Assembly (NCBI RefSeq): GCF_003185655.1
Contig: NZ_QHJQ01000006.1
Location: 146,603-210,602 of the forward strand
Origin: Coraliomargarita sinensis
GTDB lineage: Bacteria; Verrucomicrobiota; Verrucomicrobiia; Opitutales; Coraliomargaritaceae
DNA length: 64,000 nucleotides
Reading direction: 5' to 3'
In this document: positions 46,175 through 54,998 of the stretch, piece after piece
Layout of the letters: each line of letters starts with the position of its first letter
Numbering within the stretch: position 1 is the first letter of the stretch
The notes under the pieces: model-generated
Told to the model about the DNA's origin: nothing
Seen by the model: only the letters and a program-made list of their open reading frames with translations
Database searches by the model: none
Made by a program: the position numbers and the translations under genes

Positions 46175-47704
46175 ATGTTCTTAGCAATACTCACCATGCG
46201 AGAACGTTGCTTTATATGGATTGGCTGGTTTGCCGTCATGGCGCTGGCGTTATGGCTCCGTATCGATGATTTGGATGCGCGCCCGATTCACTTTGATGAA
46301 GCGACCGGAGCTCATATTTTCTCCCAGAGATTCGAGGAACAGGGCTACCGCTTTGACCCGACCCACTACCACGGCCCTTTTCTTTCCCTCAGCACCTGGC
46401 CGCTCGCCAAGATATTTGGCCAAGACAGCTGGCAGGCGCTCAGTTTGAACATGCTGCGAACGAATGCCGTGATCGCGGGGATGCTGCTGGTACTCACCCC
46501 TTTGCTCTGGTTGAAGGTCATCGGCCCCCGTGCCGCTCTGGGCGCCGCCGCCCTCCTCGCTTGCTCGCCATTGCTGGTCTACTATAACCGGATGTATATT
46601 CACGAGAGTTGGGTGGCCCTCTTCGGCATGCTCACCGCCGCCGGGGTCTATTACGTGGTGCAACGACCTACCCCTCTGCGCGCCGTTCTCGCCGGGGTGG
46701 CTGCCGGCCTTATGTTCGCCACCAAGGAAACCGTCGTGATTTCACTATTCTGCTGGGCTCTGGCCGGAGTCGCCTCTTGGTGGTTGATGCGGCTTGGCGC
46801 CGAGGCGTCCACCCCGCCCAAACAGCTCACGGGCTACCTCAAACCCGCGCTATGGTTCAGCATCAGCATGTTGCTTACCGGAGCCATATTTTACGGTGAG
46901 ACGCTCATCGATGCCTTCCGCACCTACTTCGTTTATGAAACGACCTTCGGGCACGAGAAGCCTTTCAGCTACTATTTCAGTATGCTCCTGCTCCCCAAAC
47001 ACGCGCTCGGCATGTGGTGGAGCGAGGCGGGCCTTGCCCTGCTCGGAGTTCTGGCCTGCGTCATGGTCGCCTGCAAGAAGCGGGGATTGTCGGTGGTGAC
47101 ATTCCTTGCCCTCTCAGTACTCGCCCATCTGCTGGTTTACAGCCTCATTGCTTATAAAACGCCCTGGCTGGTGCTACTGCCATGGTCTCTGGCCTGTCTT
47201 TTGGGCGGCTTCGTCTTCTCCAGAACAATCCGGCCTTCAGGCTTGTTGAAACCGGCACTCTTGTATGGCTGTTTCGGGCTCTGTCTACTCTACCAAACCC
47301 ATCAGAGCCTGCAGGCCAGCGGGCGCCTCTCCAACCACGCCGACAACCCCTATGCTTATGTGCCCACCAGCAAGAACATGACGCAGCTGCCCGCCTGGCT
47401 GAATGATCTGGAAGCGTTTACCAAAGACCAGTCCATCGAGCCGATCGCAGTGGTCGGCTCGTCCTATTGGCCGCTACCGTGGTACTTGCGTGAATTCGAA
47501 CTGGTGGGTTATTGGCCCGATCCGACAGAGGATATTGCAAGTTTCCCCATTATCTTCGCCATGCCGGAACATACCCGCCTTGCCAACGAACTGTATGGTG
47601 ACACCCACACGCAACTTCCGAGAACGTTACGAAGTAATGTACCCATCAACCTCTATTTGAAAAAAGAAATCTGGGACGCCTGGACAGCACCGCCGAACGA
47701 ATGA
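46175..47704 (+). CDS. Agl23-like (TIGR03663) membrane glycosyltransferase family protein
   Basis: About 509 residues with ten or more hydrophobic helices, related to GT39/ArnT-like enzymes and to the TIGR03663 'flippase-associated' family. The early HFDEATGAHIFSQR loop with acidic residues is the family signature. It probably acts on lipid-linked sugars at the membrane. ATG at 46175 is used; ATG 46196 is also possible and a TTG at 46160 precedes. It overlaps the apbE start by 4 bases. Confidence 0.85.
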   Translation: MFLAILTMRERCFIWIGWFAVMALALWLRIDDLDARPIHFDEATGAHIFSQRFEEQGYRFDPTHYHGPFLSLSTWPLAKIFGQDSWQALSLNMLRTNAVIAGMLLVLTPLLWLKVIGPRAALGAAALLACSPLLVYYNRMYIHESWVALFGMLTAAGVYYVVQRPTPLRAVLAGVAAGLMFATKETVVISLFCWALAGVASWWLMRLGAEASTPPKQLTGYLKPALWFSISMLLTGAIFYGETLIDAFRTYFVYETTFGHEKPFSYYFSMLLLPKHALGMWWSEAGLALLGVLACVMVACKKRGLSVVTFLALSVLAHLLVYSLIAYKTPWLVLLPWSLACLLGGFVFSRTIRPSGLLKPALLYGCFGLCLLYQTHQSLQASGRLSNHADNPYAYVPTSKNMTQLPAWLNDLEAFTKDQSIEPIAVVGSSYWPLPWYLREFELVGYWPDPTEDIASFPIIFAMPEHTRLANELYGDTHTQLPRTLRSNVPINLYLKKEIWDAWTAPPNE

Positions 47705-48534
47705 CCCCGACACATACATTTGAACACAAGGCGATGAAGACCACCTTCAAGCTTCGCCTTCAGCATCAGGACAAAAAACAGGCGCAGAGCGCGGCCACCT
47801 GTGCAATCGATTTGATCGACGAGATTGAAAACAAACTCAGCCGCTACCGGGCTGGCAGCGATGTCTGGCAAATCAACCATATGGAGGCCGGGCAGACGCT
47901 TTTTCTCAGTGAGCTATGCTACGATTGCCTCTGCCTCAGCCTGGAAGCTTCGGCCCAAACCATGGGACTCTTCGATGTGACCCTGGGACGTCAGATCGAG
48001 CACCAAAAGAGAAATGAGGACGGCCAACCACCGGAGCTCTCGGGACAGCTCGCCATGGTCCCGAACCGCCCCGCCATCCACTGCAACGAACCGGGCAGGG
48101 AGATTGATCTGGGTGGCGTGGGAAAAGGCTTTGCTCTCGATCGGGTCAGGGAACTTGTCCGGGACTGGGACATCGAATCCGGCATCATCTCTGCCGGCGC
48201 GAGCACCCACCTCGCCTTCGGCCCGCAGGAATGGACGATTGGCCTGAGCGGAAAAAATGAAACCAAAGACGTCACCCTCAGGGACCAGGCATTGAGCGCG
48301 TCCGGAAGCGGCATTCAAAACGAACACATCATTTCACCCGCAGGTCACCAGGAAGCCTATCGCCACCCCAGGGTATGGGTGCTCCACGAATCGGCGGCCT
48401 GGGCGGATATCTGGTCCACCACAGCCATGCTGATGACGGTCGATGAACTGGGCGCACATGCCGGTCAACTCGCCGGGCTCTTCGTGGAAAATCCGGAAAC
48501 CGGTGGCGTCGACACCATCCCGGCCACCCGATAA
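47701..48534 (+). CDS. apbE: FAD:protein FMN transferase (ApbE family)
   Basis: A 277-residue enzyme that covalently attaches FMN to threonine in target flavoproteins. IDLGGVGKGFALDRV and SAGASTHLAFG are the core motifs; the metal-site region is WSTTAMLM. No N-terminal signal or lipobox is seen, so this copy seems cytoplasmic or depends on another route. The 4-base overlap couples it to the membrane glycosyltransferase gene, an unusual pairing. Confidence 0.9.
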   Translation: MTPTHTFEHKAMKTTFKLRLQHQDKKQAQSAATCAIDLIDEIENKLSRYRAGSDVWQINHMEAGQTLFLSELCYDCLCLSLEASAQTMGLFDVTLGRQIEHQKRNEDGQPPELSGQLAMVPNRPAIHCNEPGREIDLGGVGKGFALDRVRELVRDWDIESGIISAGASTHLAFGPQEWTIGLSGKNETKDVTLRDQALSASGSGIQNEHIISPAGHQEAYRHPRVWVLHESAAWADIWSTTAMLMTVDELGAHAGQLAGLFVENPETGGVDTIPATR

Positions 48535-48650
48535 TTACATCACACGATTCCACGCAGGAAGGAACAAGTTGTTTGCCACAGTGTAATTATTCGGCAGAAA
48601 GATTCAAAAAAGTTATTGTTCCGCACACAATTTAACCGAAAGTAAATCCC

Positions 48651-50012
48651 ATGAACATTTCCCGCAGAACTTTTTCCAAATGGGCCGGCCTCGGTGCCGC
48701 CGCCACTGCCATGCCGAGCTGGCTCGGAGCACTCCCCGATGCCGACTCACAAAAGCTCAAGATTGCCGTTATCGGTGTGGGCGGACGTGGCAAGGCCCAC
48801 ATCAAGGGCCTCGCATCACAGCACTTCGTGGCATTCTGCGATGTCGACGACGCAAGTGCGGCCGAAACCTACAAGGAGTATCCCAACGTTCCGCGCTTTA
48901 AGGACTATCGGGTGATGTTCGACAAAATGGGTAAAGAGATCGAGGCCGTCTCCATCGCGACGCCCGACCACATGCACTACCCGATCGTTCTCTGGGCCCT
49001 CGCCCACGGGAAGCACATCTTCTGCGAAAAACCACTGACCCGCACCTTTGAGGAGGCCATGGTTCTCAAGAATGCCGTCCGCGAAGCCGGTGTGATCACA
49101 CAACTGGGCAACCAGGGGCACGTTGCCGACGGCTGGCGCAACATTCGCGAGTGGGTGCAAGCCGGGCTCGCGGGCGATGTTTACGAAGCTTACCACTGGA
49201 CCAACCGGCCGGTATGGCCTCAGGGGCTGAATAATTGGCCGAAGAAGCAGCCGGTGCCCGCCAGCTTCGATTGGAACCTCTGGCTCGGCGTCGCCCCGAA
49301 ACGGGACTACAGCCCGGGCATCGCCCCCTTCAACTGGCGCGGTTTTTGGGACTACGGTTCCGGGGCGATCGGCGATATCGCCTGCCACTCCATGGACGCA
49401 TCCTACAGCGGCCTGCAGCTCGGTCTGCCTACGGCGGTCAGCGCGGATGTTTCCGGACGTAGTGATGTTTACCTACCGAAGGCATCGACCATTACCTTCG
49501 AATTCCCCGGCATCGAAGGCCGCGGCCCGGTTAAGCTGACCTGGATGGATGGTGACCGGCGCCCCTCCGACATTCCCTTTGTGGATTCCGACAAGATTCT
49601 TGCCGACGAAGCCACCGGCAAGAAGGGCATGGCCAACGGCAGCTTCATCGTAGGCACAAAGGCCTCCATTTTCGCCAGCCTCTACAGCATGTATCCCTCC
49701 TTCCGCCCGCGCGAGTACCACAAGGAACTGCGTGCCAATAACGGCTTCCCGGAAGAAACCCTTCCGCGCCCGGTCGAGAAGAGCCACTTTATGGAATGGG
49801 TGAACGGTGTGAAGACCGGGACGCAACCGGGAGGCAACATCGCCGAATATGCCGCCGACTTTACCGCAACTGCCCTACTCGGCACGATTGCACTCGGGGT
49901 TCCCGGTAAACTTGAGTTCGATCCGAAGACTCAGCAGTTTACCAACAGCGAACAAGCCAACCGCATGCTGCGTTCCCAGTACGAATACCGTAAGGAATTC
50001 CTGCCGGGCTAA
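48651..50012 (+). CDS. Gfo/Idh/MocA family oxidoreductase (exported)
   Basis: A 453-residue paralogue of the protein at 43143. It has a Tat-like start (SRRTFSKWAGLGAAAT), Rossmann motif VIGVGGRGKAH, EKPLTRT catalytic region and GDIACHSMDASY. It is transcribed alone and closed by a strong terminator. The sugar substrate is unknown. Confidence 0.93.
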   Translation: MNISRRTFSKWAGLGAAATAMPSWLGALPDADSQKLKIAVIGVGGRGKAHIKGLASQHFVAFCDVDDASAAETYKEYPNVPRFKDYRVMFDKMGKEIEAVSIATPDHMHYPIVLWALAHGKHIFCEKPLTRTFEEAMVLKNAVREAGVITQLGNQGHVADGWRNIREWVQAGLAGDVYEAYHWTNRPVWPQGLNNWPKKQPVPASFDWNLWLGVAPKRDYSPGIAPFNWRGFWDYGSGAIGDIACHSMDASYSGLQLGLPTAVSADVSGRSDVYLPKASTITFEFPGIEGRGPVKLTWMDGDRRPSDIPFVDSDKILADEATGKKGMANGSFIVGTKASIFASLYSMYPSFRPREYHKELRANNGFPEETLPRPVEKSHFMEWVNGVKTGTQPGGNIAEYAADFTATALLGTIALGVPGKLEFDPKTQQFTNSEQANRMLRSQYEYRKEFLPG

Positions 50013-50057
50013 ACGGCATTGATCATGCGAGCAGGCCGACACAGGCCGACCTTTCCG

Positions 50058-50091
50058 GAAGCGCAAGACTCTTGTTTTGCGCTTCTTTTTT
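50058..50091 (+). terminator. rho-independent terminator
   Basis: GAAGCGCAA / TTGCGCTTC, a perfect 9-bp stem with a 10-base loop and six T, 46 bases after the oxidoreductase stop codon. Confidence 0.85.
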
Positions 50092-50473
50092 GCAGGCGTT
50101 TCCATTCGAACTCAGACCACGTAGCCTCGCTCGTGAAAAACAGGGCGATCGAAATGCGGGATGTGTCTTTTTAACGAAATAATACCACTGTGTGACTTTT
50201 ACTGGTGGTATACCCGCCTTCGCTCTATGTGAGACTACGGCGTGGTATAGGGGGGTGTTGAAATACGGGCAGCATACGGAGTCGGGACATTCTTGTCCCG
50301 ATTGATCGCTTAAGGAGAACTTTTCTAAATTCGAAATGCATCTCAATTCGCGATGCGACGAATGGACACGAATGTCCATACTCCGTTTGTGGGCTCAGAT
50401 TCGATCATATTGCCAGTAAAAGTCAGTCGATGAAATAAGGACGCAACGGTATTATGTGCTTTGCCAAGAGATA
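50092..50473. other. intergenic region with an inverted-repeat element
   Basis: No gene is supported. It contains the MITE-like element listed separately and a 7-bp inverted repeat ATACCAC / GTGGTAT (about 50183-50213). The stretch separates convergent transcription units. Confidence 0.5.
50276..50386. mobile_element. 111-bp MITE-like element with 23-bp terminal inverted repeats
   Basis: The left end (50276-50298) and the reverse complement of the right end (50364-50386) both read ACGGAGT, three variable bases, GACATTC, one variable base, TGTCC, or close to it: 20 of 23 positions match. Each end is itself a small hairpin (GGGACA / TGTCCC and ATGGACA / TGTCCAT). There is no coding capacity. 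A clear target duplication was not seen. Confidence 0.55.
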
Positions 50474-51115
50474 TTACTTCATCCACTTGAGGTTGATCGC
50501 CGTGCCCTTCTTCTTTTTGGGCTTTTTGGGAAGTTGCTGCTCGATCCATTGCAGAATCTGACCACGGCCCTTCTTTGTCTTGGCGGAACTCATGAAGATC
50601 TTGTTGGGCTCCAGGCCATATGCCTCCAGCTCAGCCCGGAACTGCCCGCTGTGGTTTGCGGTTTTACTGTCGGAACCGCGGTCGGTCTTCGTGAACACAA
50701 CCGAATAGGGCACGCCACATTCCTGCAGCCATAAGGCGAACGACAGGTCACCGCCCTGTGGTTCAATTTGCGAATCCACCAAAAGCATCACCTGCTTGAG
50801 ATTCTCGCGCTCGGTCAGATAAGCACTCACTTCACGATTGAACTCACCCTGCTTTTCCCGCGAAAGCTTCGCATACCCGTAACCGGGCAAATCCACCAAT
50901 GTCCATGAATCGTTCACCGTGAAAAGGTTGATGCGCTGGGTCTTGCCCGGCTTGCTGGAAGTATGCGCCAGTTCTTTACACTCCGTCAGCGCATTGATCA
51001 GGGAGGACTTGCCTACATTCGAACGCCCGATAAAGGCAAATTCCGGCAGGTTGGACGAAGGGCATTCCTCCAGGCCCTTCGCACTTGCCCGTAATTTAGC
51101 CGATTCAATTTTCAT
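50474..51115 (-). CDS. engB: ribosome biogenesis GTP-binding protein EngB (YsxC/YihA)
   Basis: A 213-residue GTPase for large-subunit assembly. G1 is GRSNVGKSS (30-38), G3 VDLPGYGYAK, G4 FTKTDRG. The C-terminus is lysine-rich. The frame extends to 51280 but the extra residues are unlike the family, so ATG 51115 is used; ATG 51124 is an alternative. Confidence 0.94.
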   Translation of the reverse strand: MKIESAKLRASAKGLEECPSSNLPEFAFIGRSNVGKSSLINALTECKELAHTSSKPGKTQRINLFTVNDSWTLVDLPGYGYAKLSREKQGEFNREVSAYLTERENLKQVMLLVDSQIEPQGGDLSFALWLQECGVPYSVVFTKTDRGSDSKTANHSGQFRAELEAYGLEPNKIFMSSAKTKKGRGQILQWIEQQLPKKPKKKKGTAINLKWMK

Positions 51116-51297
51116 AGCCTGCATAAGACAGCGAACTCGCCCGACGAATGCACGACAAATCCACCCGGACGACAAAACCTCGTTTGACAATCGGGAAGCG
51201 CCCCACCTAAAACAAGCGGTGAATGAACGAGCTTGTGCGGATGCATGAAAGCAAAATGTAGTTGCTTCGGAAAAAACCATTAAATAATTATTAAATC

Positions 51298-52395
51298 ATG
51301 GCTATTGATATCAAACCTGCGGAATCCTGTGAATACGGCTGCGTCTCTCTCGGCGAGGTCATGCTGCGCTTTGACCCGGGCGAGAACCGCGTGCACACCA
51401 GCCGGAAATTCGACGTCTGGGAAGGTGGCGGCGAATACAATGTCACGCGCGGTCTCCGGCGTTGCTTCGGGCTGAAAACCGCGGTTGTCACGGCATTTGC
51501 CGACAATCCGGTGGGACGGCTGGTTGAGGACTTCATTCTGCAGGGTGGCGTCGATACCGATTTCATCAAATGGGTGGAATACGACGGCATTGGCCGCACC
51601 GTTCGCAACGGCCTGAACTTCACCGAACGCGGCTACGGCATCCGTGGCGCCGTGGGATGCCCGGACCGTGGTAATACCGCAGCCAGCCAGCTCAAGCCGG
51701 GCGACATTGACTGGGAGGAGATTTTCGGTCGTCGCGGCGCTCAATGGTTCCACACCGGAGGCATCTACGCTGCGCTCAGCGAGACCACTCCGGACGTTGT
51801 GTTGGAAGCGGTGAAATGTGCGAAGAAGCACGGTACTATTGTCAGCTACGACCTGAACTACCGCCCTTCCCTCTGGAAAGACTTCGGCGGTCTGGAAAAA
51901 TGCCAGGAAGTGAACCGGGAAATTGCCAGGTATGTCGACGTGATGATCGGCAACGAAGAGGACTTTACCGCTTGCCTCGGTTTCGAAGTCGAGGGGGTTG
52001 ACGAGAACATCTCCCACATTCCGGTCGAGGCCTTCAAAAGCATGATCAAGACCGCGACCAAGGAATTCCCCAATTTCAAGGCCACCGCCACCACTCTGCG
52101 TGCAGTAAAGACGGCCACGGTCAACGATTGGGCGGCCATGGCCTGGCACAACGGCGAATTCTACGAGTCCGTTCAATTTCCTGACCTTGAGATTCTCGAC
52201 CGCGTGGGCGGGGGCGATAGTTTTGCCTCGGGCTTCATTTACGGCTTCCTCAGCGAGAATGACCCGCAGGAAGCGGTCGACTATGGCTGCGTCCACGGGG
52301 CGCTAGCCATGACGACTCCGGGCGATACCACCATGGCTTCGCTCAAGGAAGTGAAAAAGATCAAAGGCGGCGGCGGCGCGCGGGTGGACCGCTAG
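51298..52395 (+). CDS. kdgK: PfkB family 2-keto-3-deoxygluconate kinase-like protein
   Basis: A 365-residue sugar kinase. SLGEVMLRFDPGENR, the WEGGGEYNVTRGL lid and SYDLNYRPSLWKD match 2-keto-3-deoxygluconate kinases, which feed uronic-acid breakdown. The catalytic motif is VGGGDSFASGF, with Gly for the more common Ala before Gly-Asp. The substrate is inferred from motifs. xylA and xylB lie downstream. Confidence 0.85.
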   Translation: MAIDIKPAESCEYGCVSLGEVMLRFDPGENRVHTSRKFDVWEGGGEYNVTRGLRRCFGLKTAVVTAFADNPVGRLVEDFILQGGVDTDFIKWVEYDGIGRTVRNGLNFTERGYGIRGAVGCPDRGNTAASQLKPGDIDWEEIFGRRGAQWFHTGGIYAALSETTPDVVLEAVKCAKKHGTIVSYDLNYRPSLWKDFGGLEKCQEVNREIARYVDVMIGNEEDFTACLGFEVEGVDENISHIPVEAFKSMIKTATKEFPNFKATATTLRAVKTATVNDWAAMAWHNGEFYESVQFPDLEILDRVGGGDSFASGFIYGFLSENDPQEAVDYGCVHGALAMTTPGDTTMASLKEVKKIKGGGGARVDR

Positions 52396-52506
52396 ATTCA
52401 AGAGCGCTCGGTATATCGAATGGCCAGGCCTTTACCGCTTGACCGTTATATTGCCGTTTCTACATTAGCTCAGATGTTGCTTTGCCCAAGCCGCACTCTG
52501 AAATCT

Positions 52507-53502
52507 ATGACGCTCAAACGCACCACCCTCATCTGCACAATTTCGGCGCTGCTCGCCCTTTCCGGTCACACACAGACCCAGCCGGCACAAGACCCTGAAC
52601 TACTCCGCCTCGGCAATGGCATCGCCGCTGTTGCGGAAGGACAGATTATCACGGTGGAAGAGTTGCGCCGCGAACTGGAGCCGATCATTCCCCGCCTGCG
52701 GGTCGAATCCCGAAACGCACAGGACTTCAGTCAACGCCTCGACAAGCTCAGCCGCGAAGTCCTGCAAAATATGATCGACCGGATCATTATCGTGAAAGCG
52801 GCCGAAGAAAAGGGCCTGTTGATTCCGCAGTCCTATATCGACCAGGAATACGACGAGGTGATCCAGCGCGACTTCGATGGCGACCGCGCCCGTTTTCTCG
52901 AATACCTGCGCACGCGAGGTGAAACGGCTCGGGATTTTCGCAAGAGCATCTACGAGCGCGTGGTCGTCAATGTGATGCGCCAGGAAAACCGCAGATCACA
53001 ATCCGAAATCAGTCCCGAGCGTATCGAAGAATTTTACGTGGAAAATAAAATCCGCTTCTACCAGGCCGAAGCACTGCGCCTGCGCCAGATTATCCTCACT
53101 CCGATGGCCGATGAAGGCCTCGTTCCTCTGCGTCAAACGGCCAAACAAATCATCAGCGAGCTCAAGGCCGGCGGGAACTTCGGCGATATCGCCCGCAAGT
53201 ACAGCCAGGATGAGATGAGCCGCCGCGGCGGCGACTGGGGCTGGATCGAGCGGAAAGACATTCGCAAAGAACTCAGCGATGCCGCCTTCAAATTGAAAGA
53301 AGGTGAATACAGCGAGCCCATCGAACTGAATGAGACCATCTTTATTCTCTACGCCGAAGACAAGCGTGAGGAGATGATTCAACCGATCTCACAGGTGCGC
53401 GACATCATTGAAAATGTACTTGTCGGTGAAATCGCCCGTGAGACGCAGGAGCGCTGGCTCCAGGACATGCGCAACGAAGCCTACGTCCGCTACTACATGT
53501 AA
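52507..53502 (+). CDS. SurA-like peptidyl-prolyl cis-trans isomerase
   Basis: A 331-residue exported chaperone. A signal peptide (about 1-25) precedes a SurA-like N-domain ([16 protein letters not shown]) and one rotamase domain (about 200-300, [27 protein letters not shown]). It helps fold outer-membrane proteins. ATG 52507 gives a proper signal peptide; a 29-residue extension from 52420 is rejected. Confidence 0.9.
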   Translation: MTLKRTTLICTISALLALSGHTQTQPAQDPELLRLGNGIAAVAEGQIITVEELRRELEPIIPRLRVESRNAQDFSQRLDKLSREVLQNMIDRIIIVKAAEEKGLLIPQSYIDQEYDEVIQRDFDGDRARFLEYLRTRGETARDFRKSIYERVVVNVMRQENRRSQSEISPERIEEFYVENKIRFYQAEALRLRQIILTPMADEGLVPLRQTAKQIISELKAGGNFGDIARKYSQDEMSRRGGDWGWIERKDIRKELSDAAFKLKEGEYSEPIELNETIFILYAEDKREEMIQPISQVRDIIENVLVGEIARETQERWLQDMRNEAYVRYYM

Positions 53503-53505
53503 TCA

Positions 53506-53538
53506 GCCGACGTTCTAAAACGTCCGCCGGATTTTTAC
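53506..53538 (+). terminator. terminator after the isomerase gene
   Basis: A perfect GACGTT-CTAA-AACGTC hairpin, with flanking CCG / CGG able to extend it, is followed by ATTTTT, 4 bases after the stop codon. Confidence 0.55.
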
Positions 53539-53579
53539 AATTTACGCCCCTTTCCAACCCGTCTTAACCTATAAAAACT

Positions 53580-54884
53580 ATGCAATACTTCGACTGCGAT
53601 AAAATACAATACGAGGGCCCTACCTCGAAAAACCCGTTTGCTTTCAAGCACTACAACCCCGATGAGTTGGTTGACGGCAAGCCCATGAAAGAGCACCTGC
53701 GCTTTGCCGCACCTTACTGGCACGTCATGCGTAATGTTCTCGGTGACCCCTTTGGTGGCGGCACCGCGCAAATGCCCTGGGACGACGGCTCCGACTCGGT
53801 CGACAATGCCCTCAGCCGCGTCGATGTTTTCTTTGAATTCCTCGAAAAAATGGGGATCGAGTATTACTGCTGGCACGACCGCGACATTGCTCCCGAGCTC
53901 AATAATCTCGCCGAGTCCAACAAGGCCCTCGAAGCCGTCGTCGCCAAGCTCAAGGAAAAGCAGCAGGAGACCGGCGTGAAGCTTCTCTGGGGCACCGCCT
54001 GTCTGTTTGCCCATCCGCGCTACTCTCAGGGTGCGGCCACTTCTCCGGACATGAATGTGTTCAACTATGCCGTCGCCCAGGTGAAAAAGGCTCTCGAATG
54101 CACCAAGGAGCTCGACGGTCTCGGCTACACTTTCTGGGGTGGCCGCGAGGGGTATTCTACCCTGCTCAACACCAACATGAAGCGTGAACTCGACCACCTG
54201 GCCGCCTTCCTCCACATGGCGGTGGACCACGCCAAGAAGATCGGTTTTGACGGCCCCTTCTATATCGAGCCCAAGCCGCGCGAGCCCGCGACTCACCAGT
54301 ATGACTCCGATTCCGCAGCCTGCCTGAACTTCCTGCGGGAATACGATTTGATGGACAAGTTCCGCCTCAACATCGAGACGAACCACGCCACCCTCGCCGG
54401 CCATACCATGGAGCACGAGCTTACCGTGGCCATCAACGCCGGCATGCTCGGCAGCATCGACGCCAACCGCGGCGACGAGCTGATTGGCTGGGACACTGAC
54501 CAGTTCCCCACCGACATCTACATGACCACCCAGGTCATGCTCAAGGTCCTCGAGATGGGCGGCTTCAAGACCGGTGGTCTCAATTTTGACGCCAAGCGTC
54601 GCCGCGAGTCGCACGAGCCGATCGATCTCATTCACGCCCACATCGGCGGGATGGATTCTTTCGCACGCGGCCTGAAGATCGCATCGGCGATCCGCGCCGA
54701 CGGCCGCCTCGACAACTTCGTCAAGGAGCGCTACAGCAGCTTCGACAGCGACCTCGGCAAGAAGATTGAATCCGGCCAGTGCAGCTTTGAAGAAATCGAG
54801 CAGATCGCCCTTTCCAACGGAGAGCCCTCCGTCGCAAGTGGCCGCCAGGAAATGCTCGAAAACCTGGTGAATGAGTTTCTTTAA
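53580..54884 (+). CDS. xylA: xylose isomerase
   Basis: A 434-residue TIM-barrel isomerase that turns xylose into xylulose. [12 protein letters not shown] holds the ring-opening histidine, FWGGREGYS and [14 protein letters not shown] metal-site residues, and [12 protein letters not shown] more ligands. Length fits the class II enzymes. It is followed by a terminator and xylB. Confidence 0.97.
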   Translation: MQYFDCDKIQYEGPTSKNPFAFKHYNPDELVDGKPMKEHLRFAAPYWHVMRNVLGDPFGGGTAQMPWDDGSDSVDNALSRVDVFFEFLEKMGIEYYCWHDRDIAPELNNLAESNKALEAVVAKLKEKQQETGVKLLWGTACLFAHPRYSQGAATSPDMNVFNYAVAQVKKALECTKELDGLGYTFWGGREGYSTLLNTNMKRELDHLAAFLHMAVDHAKKIGFDGPFYIEPKPREPATHQYDSDSAACLNFLREYDLMDKFRLNIETNHATLAGHTMEHELTVAINAGMLGSIDANRGDELIGWDTDQFPTDIYMTTQVMLKVLEMGGFKTGGLNFDAKRRRESHEPIDLIHAHIGGMDSFARGLKIASAIRADGRLDNFVKERYSSFDSDLGKKIESGQCSFEEIEQIALSNGEPSVASGRQEMLENLVNEFL

Positions 54885-54905
54885 AACGAATCCACCACTG
54901 TAAAG

Positions 54906-54959
54906 AGTGAGAGTGCAGGTGAAAGTGTTTTACACGGAAGCCTCACTCTCACTTTTTTT
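54906..54959 (+). terminator. terminator between xylA and xylB
   Basis: A 10-bp perfect stem, AGTGAGAGTG / CACTCTCACT, with a 28-base loop and seven T. Downstream, CACTCTCACT-type words repeat several times up to the xylB start (about 54971-54998), so alternative pairings are possible and may tune read-through to xylB. Confidence 0.7.
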
Positions 54960-54998
54960 ATCCCCCTAACTCACTCTCACTCTCACTCCCACTCCCAA

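Noticed and set aside
51116..51280. N-terminal extension of EngB
   Set aside because: The extra 55 residues are not seen in the family and lie in an intergenic region.
51280..52296. 338-codon open frame antisense to the KDG-kinase gene
   Set aside because: It mirrors the codon structure of the clearly conserved kinase on the plus strand and has no family features.
53535..54641. 368-codon open frame antisense to xylA
   Set aside because: A GC-rich shadow of xylose isomerase; composition is Val/Gly/Glu-rich without domains.
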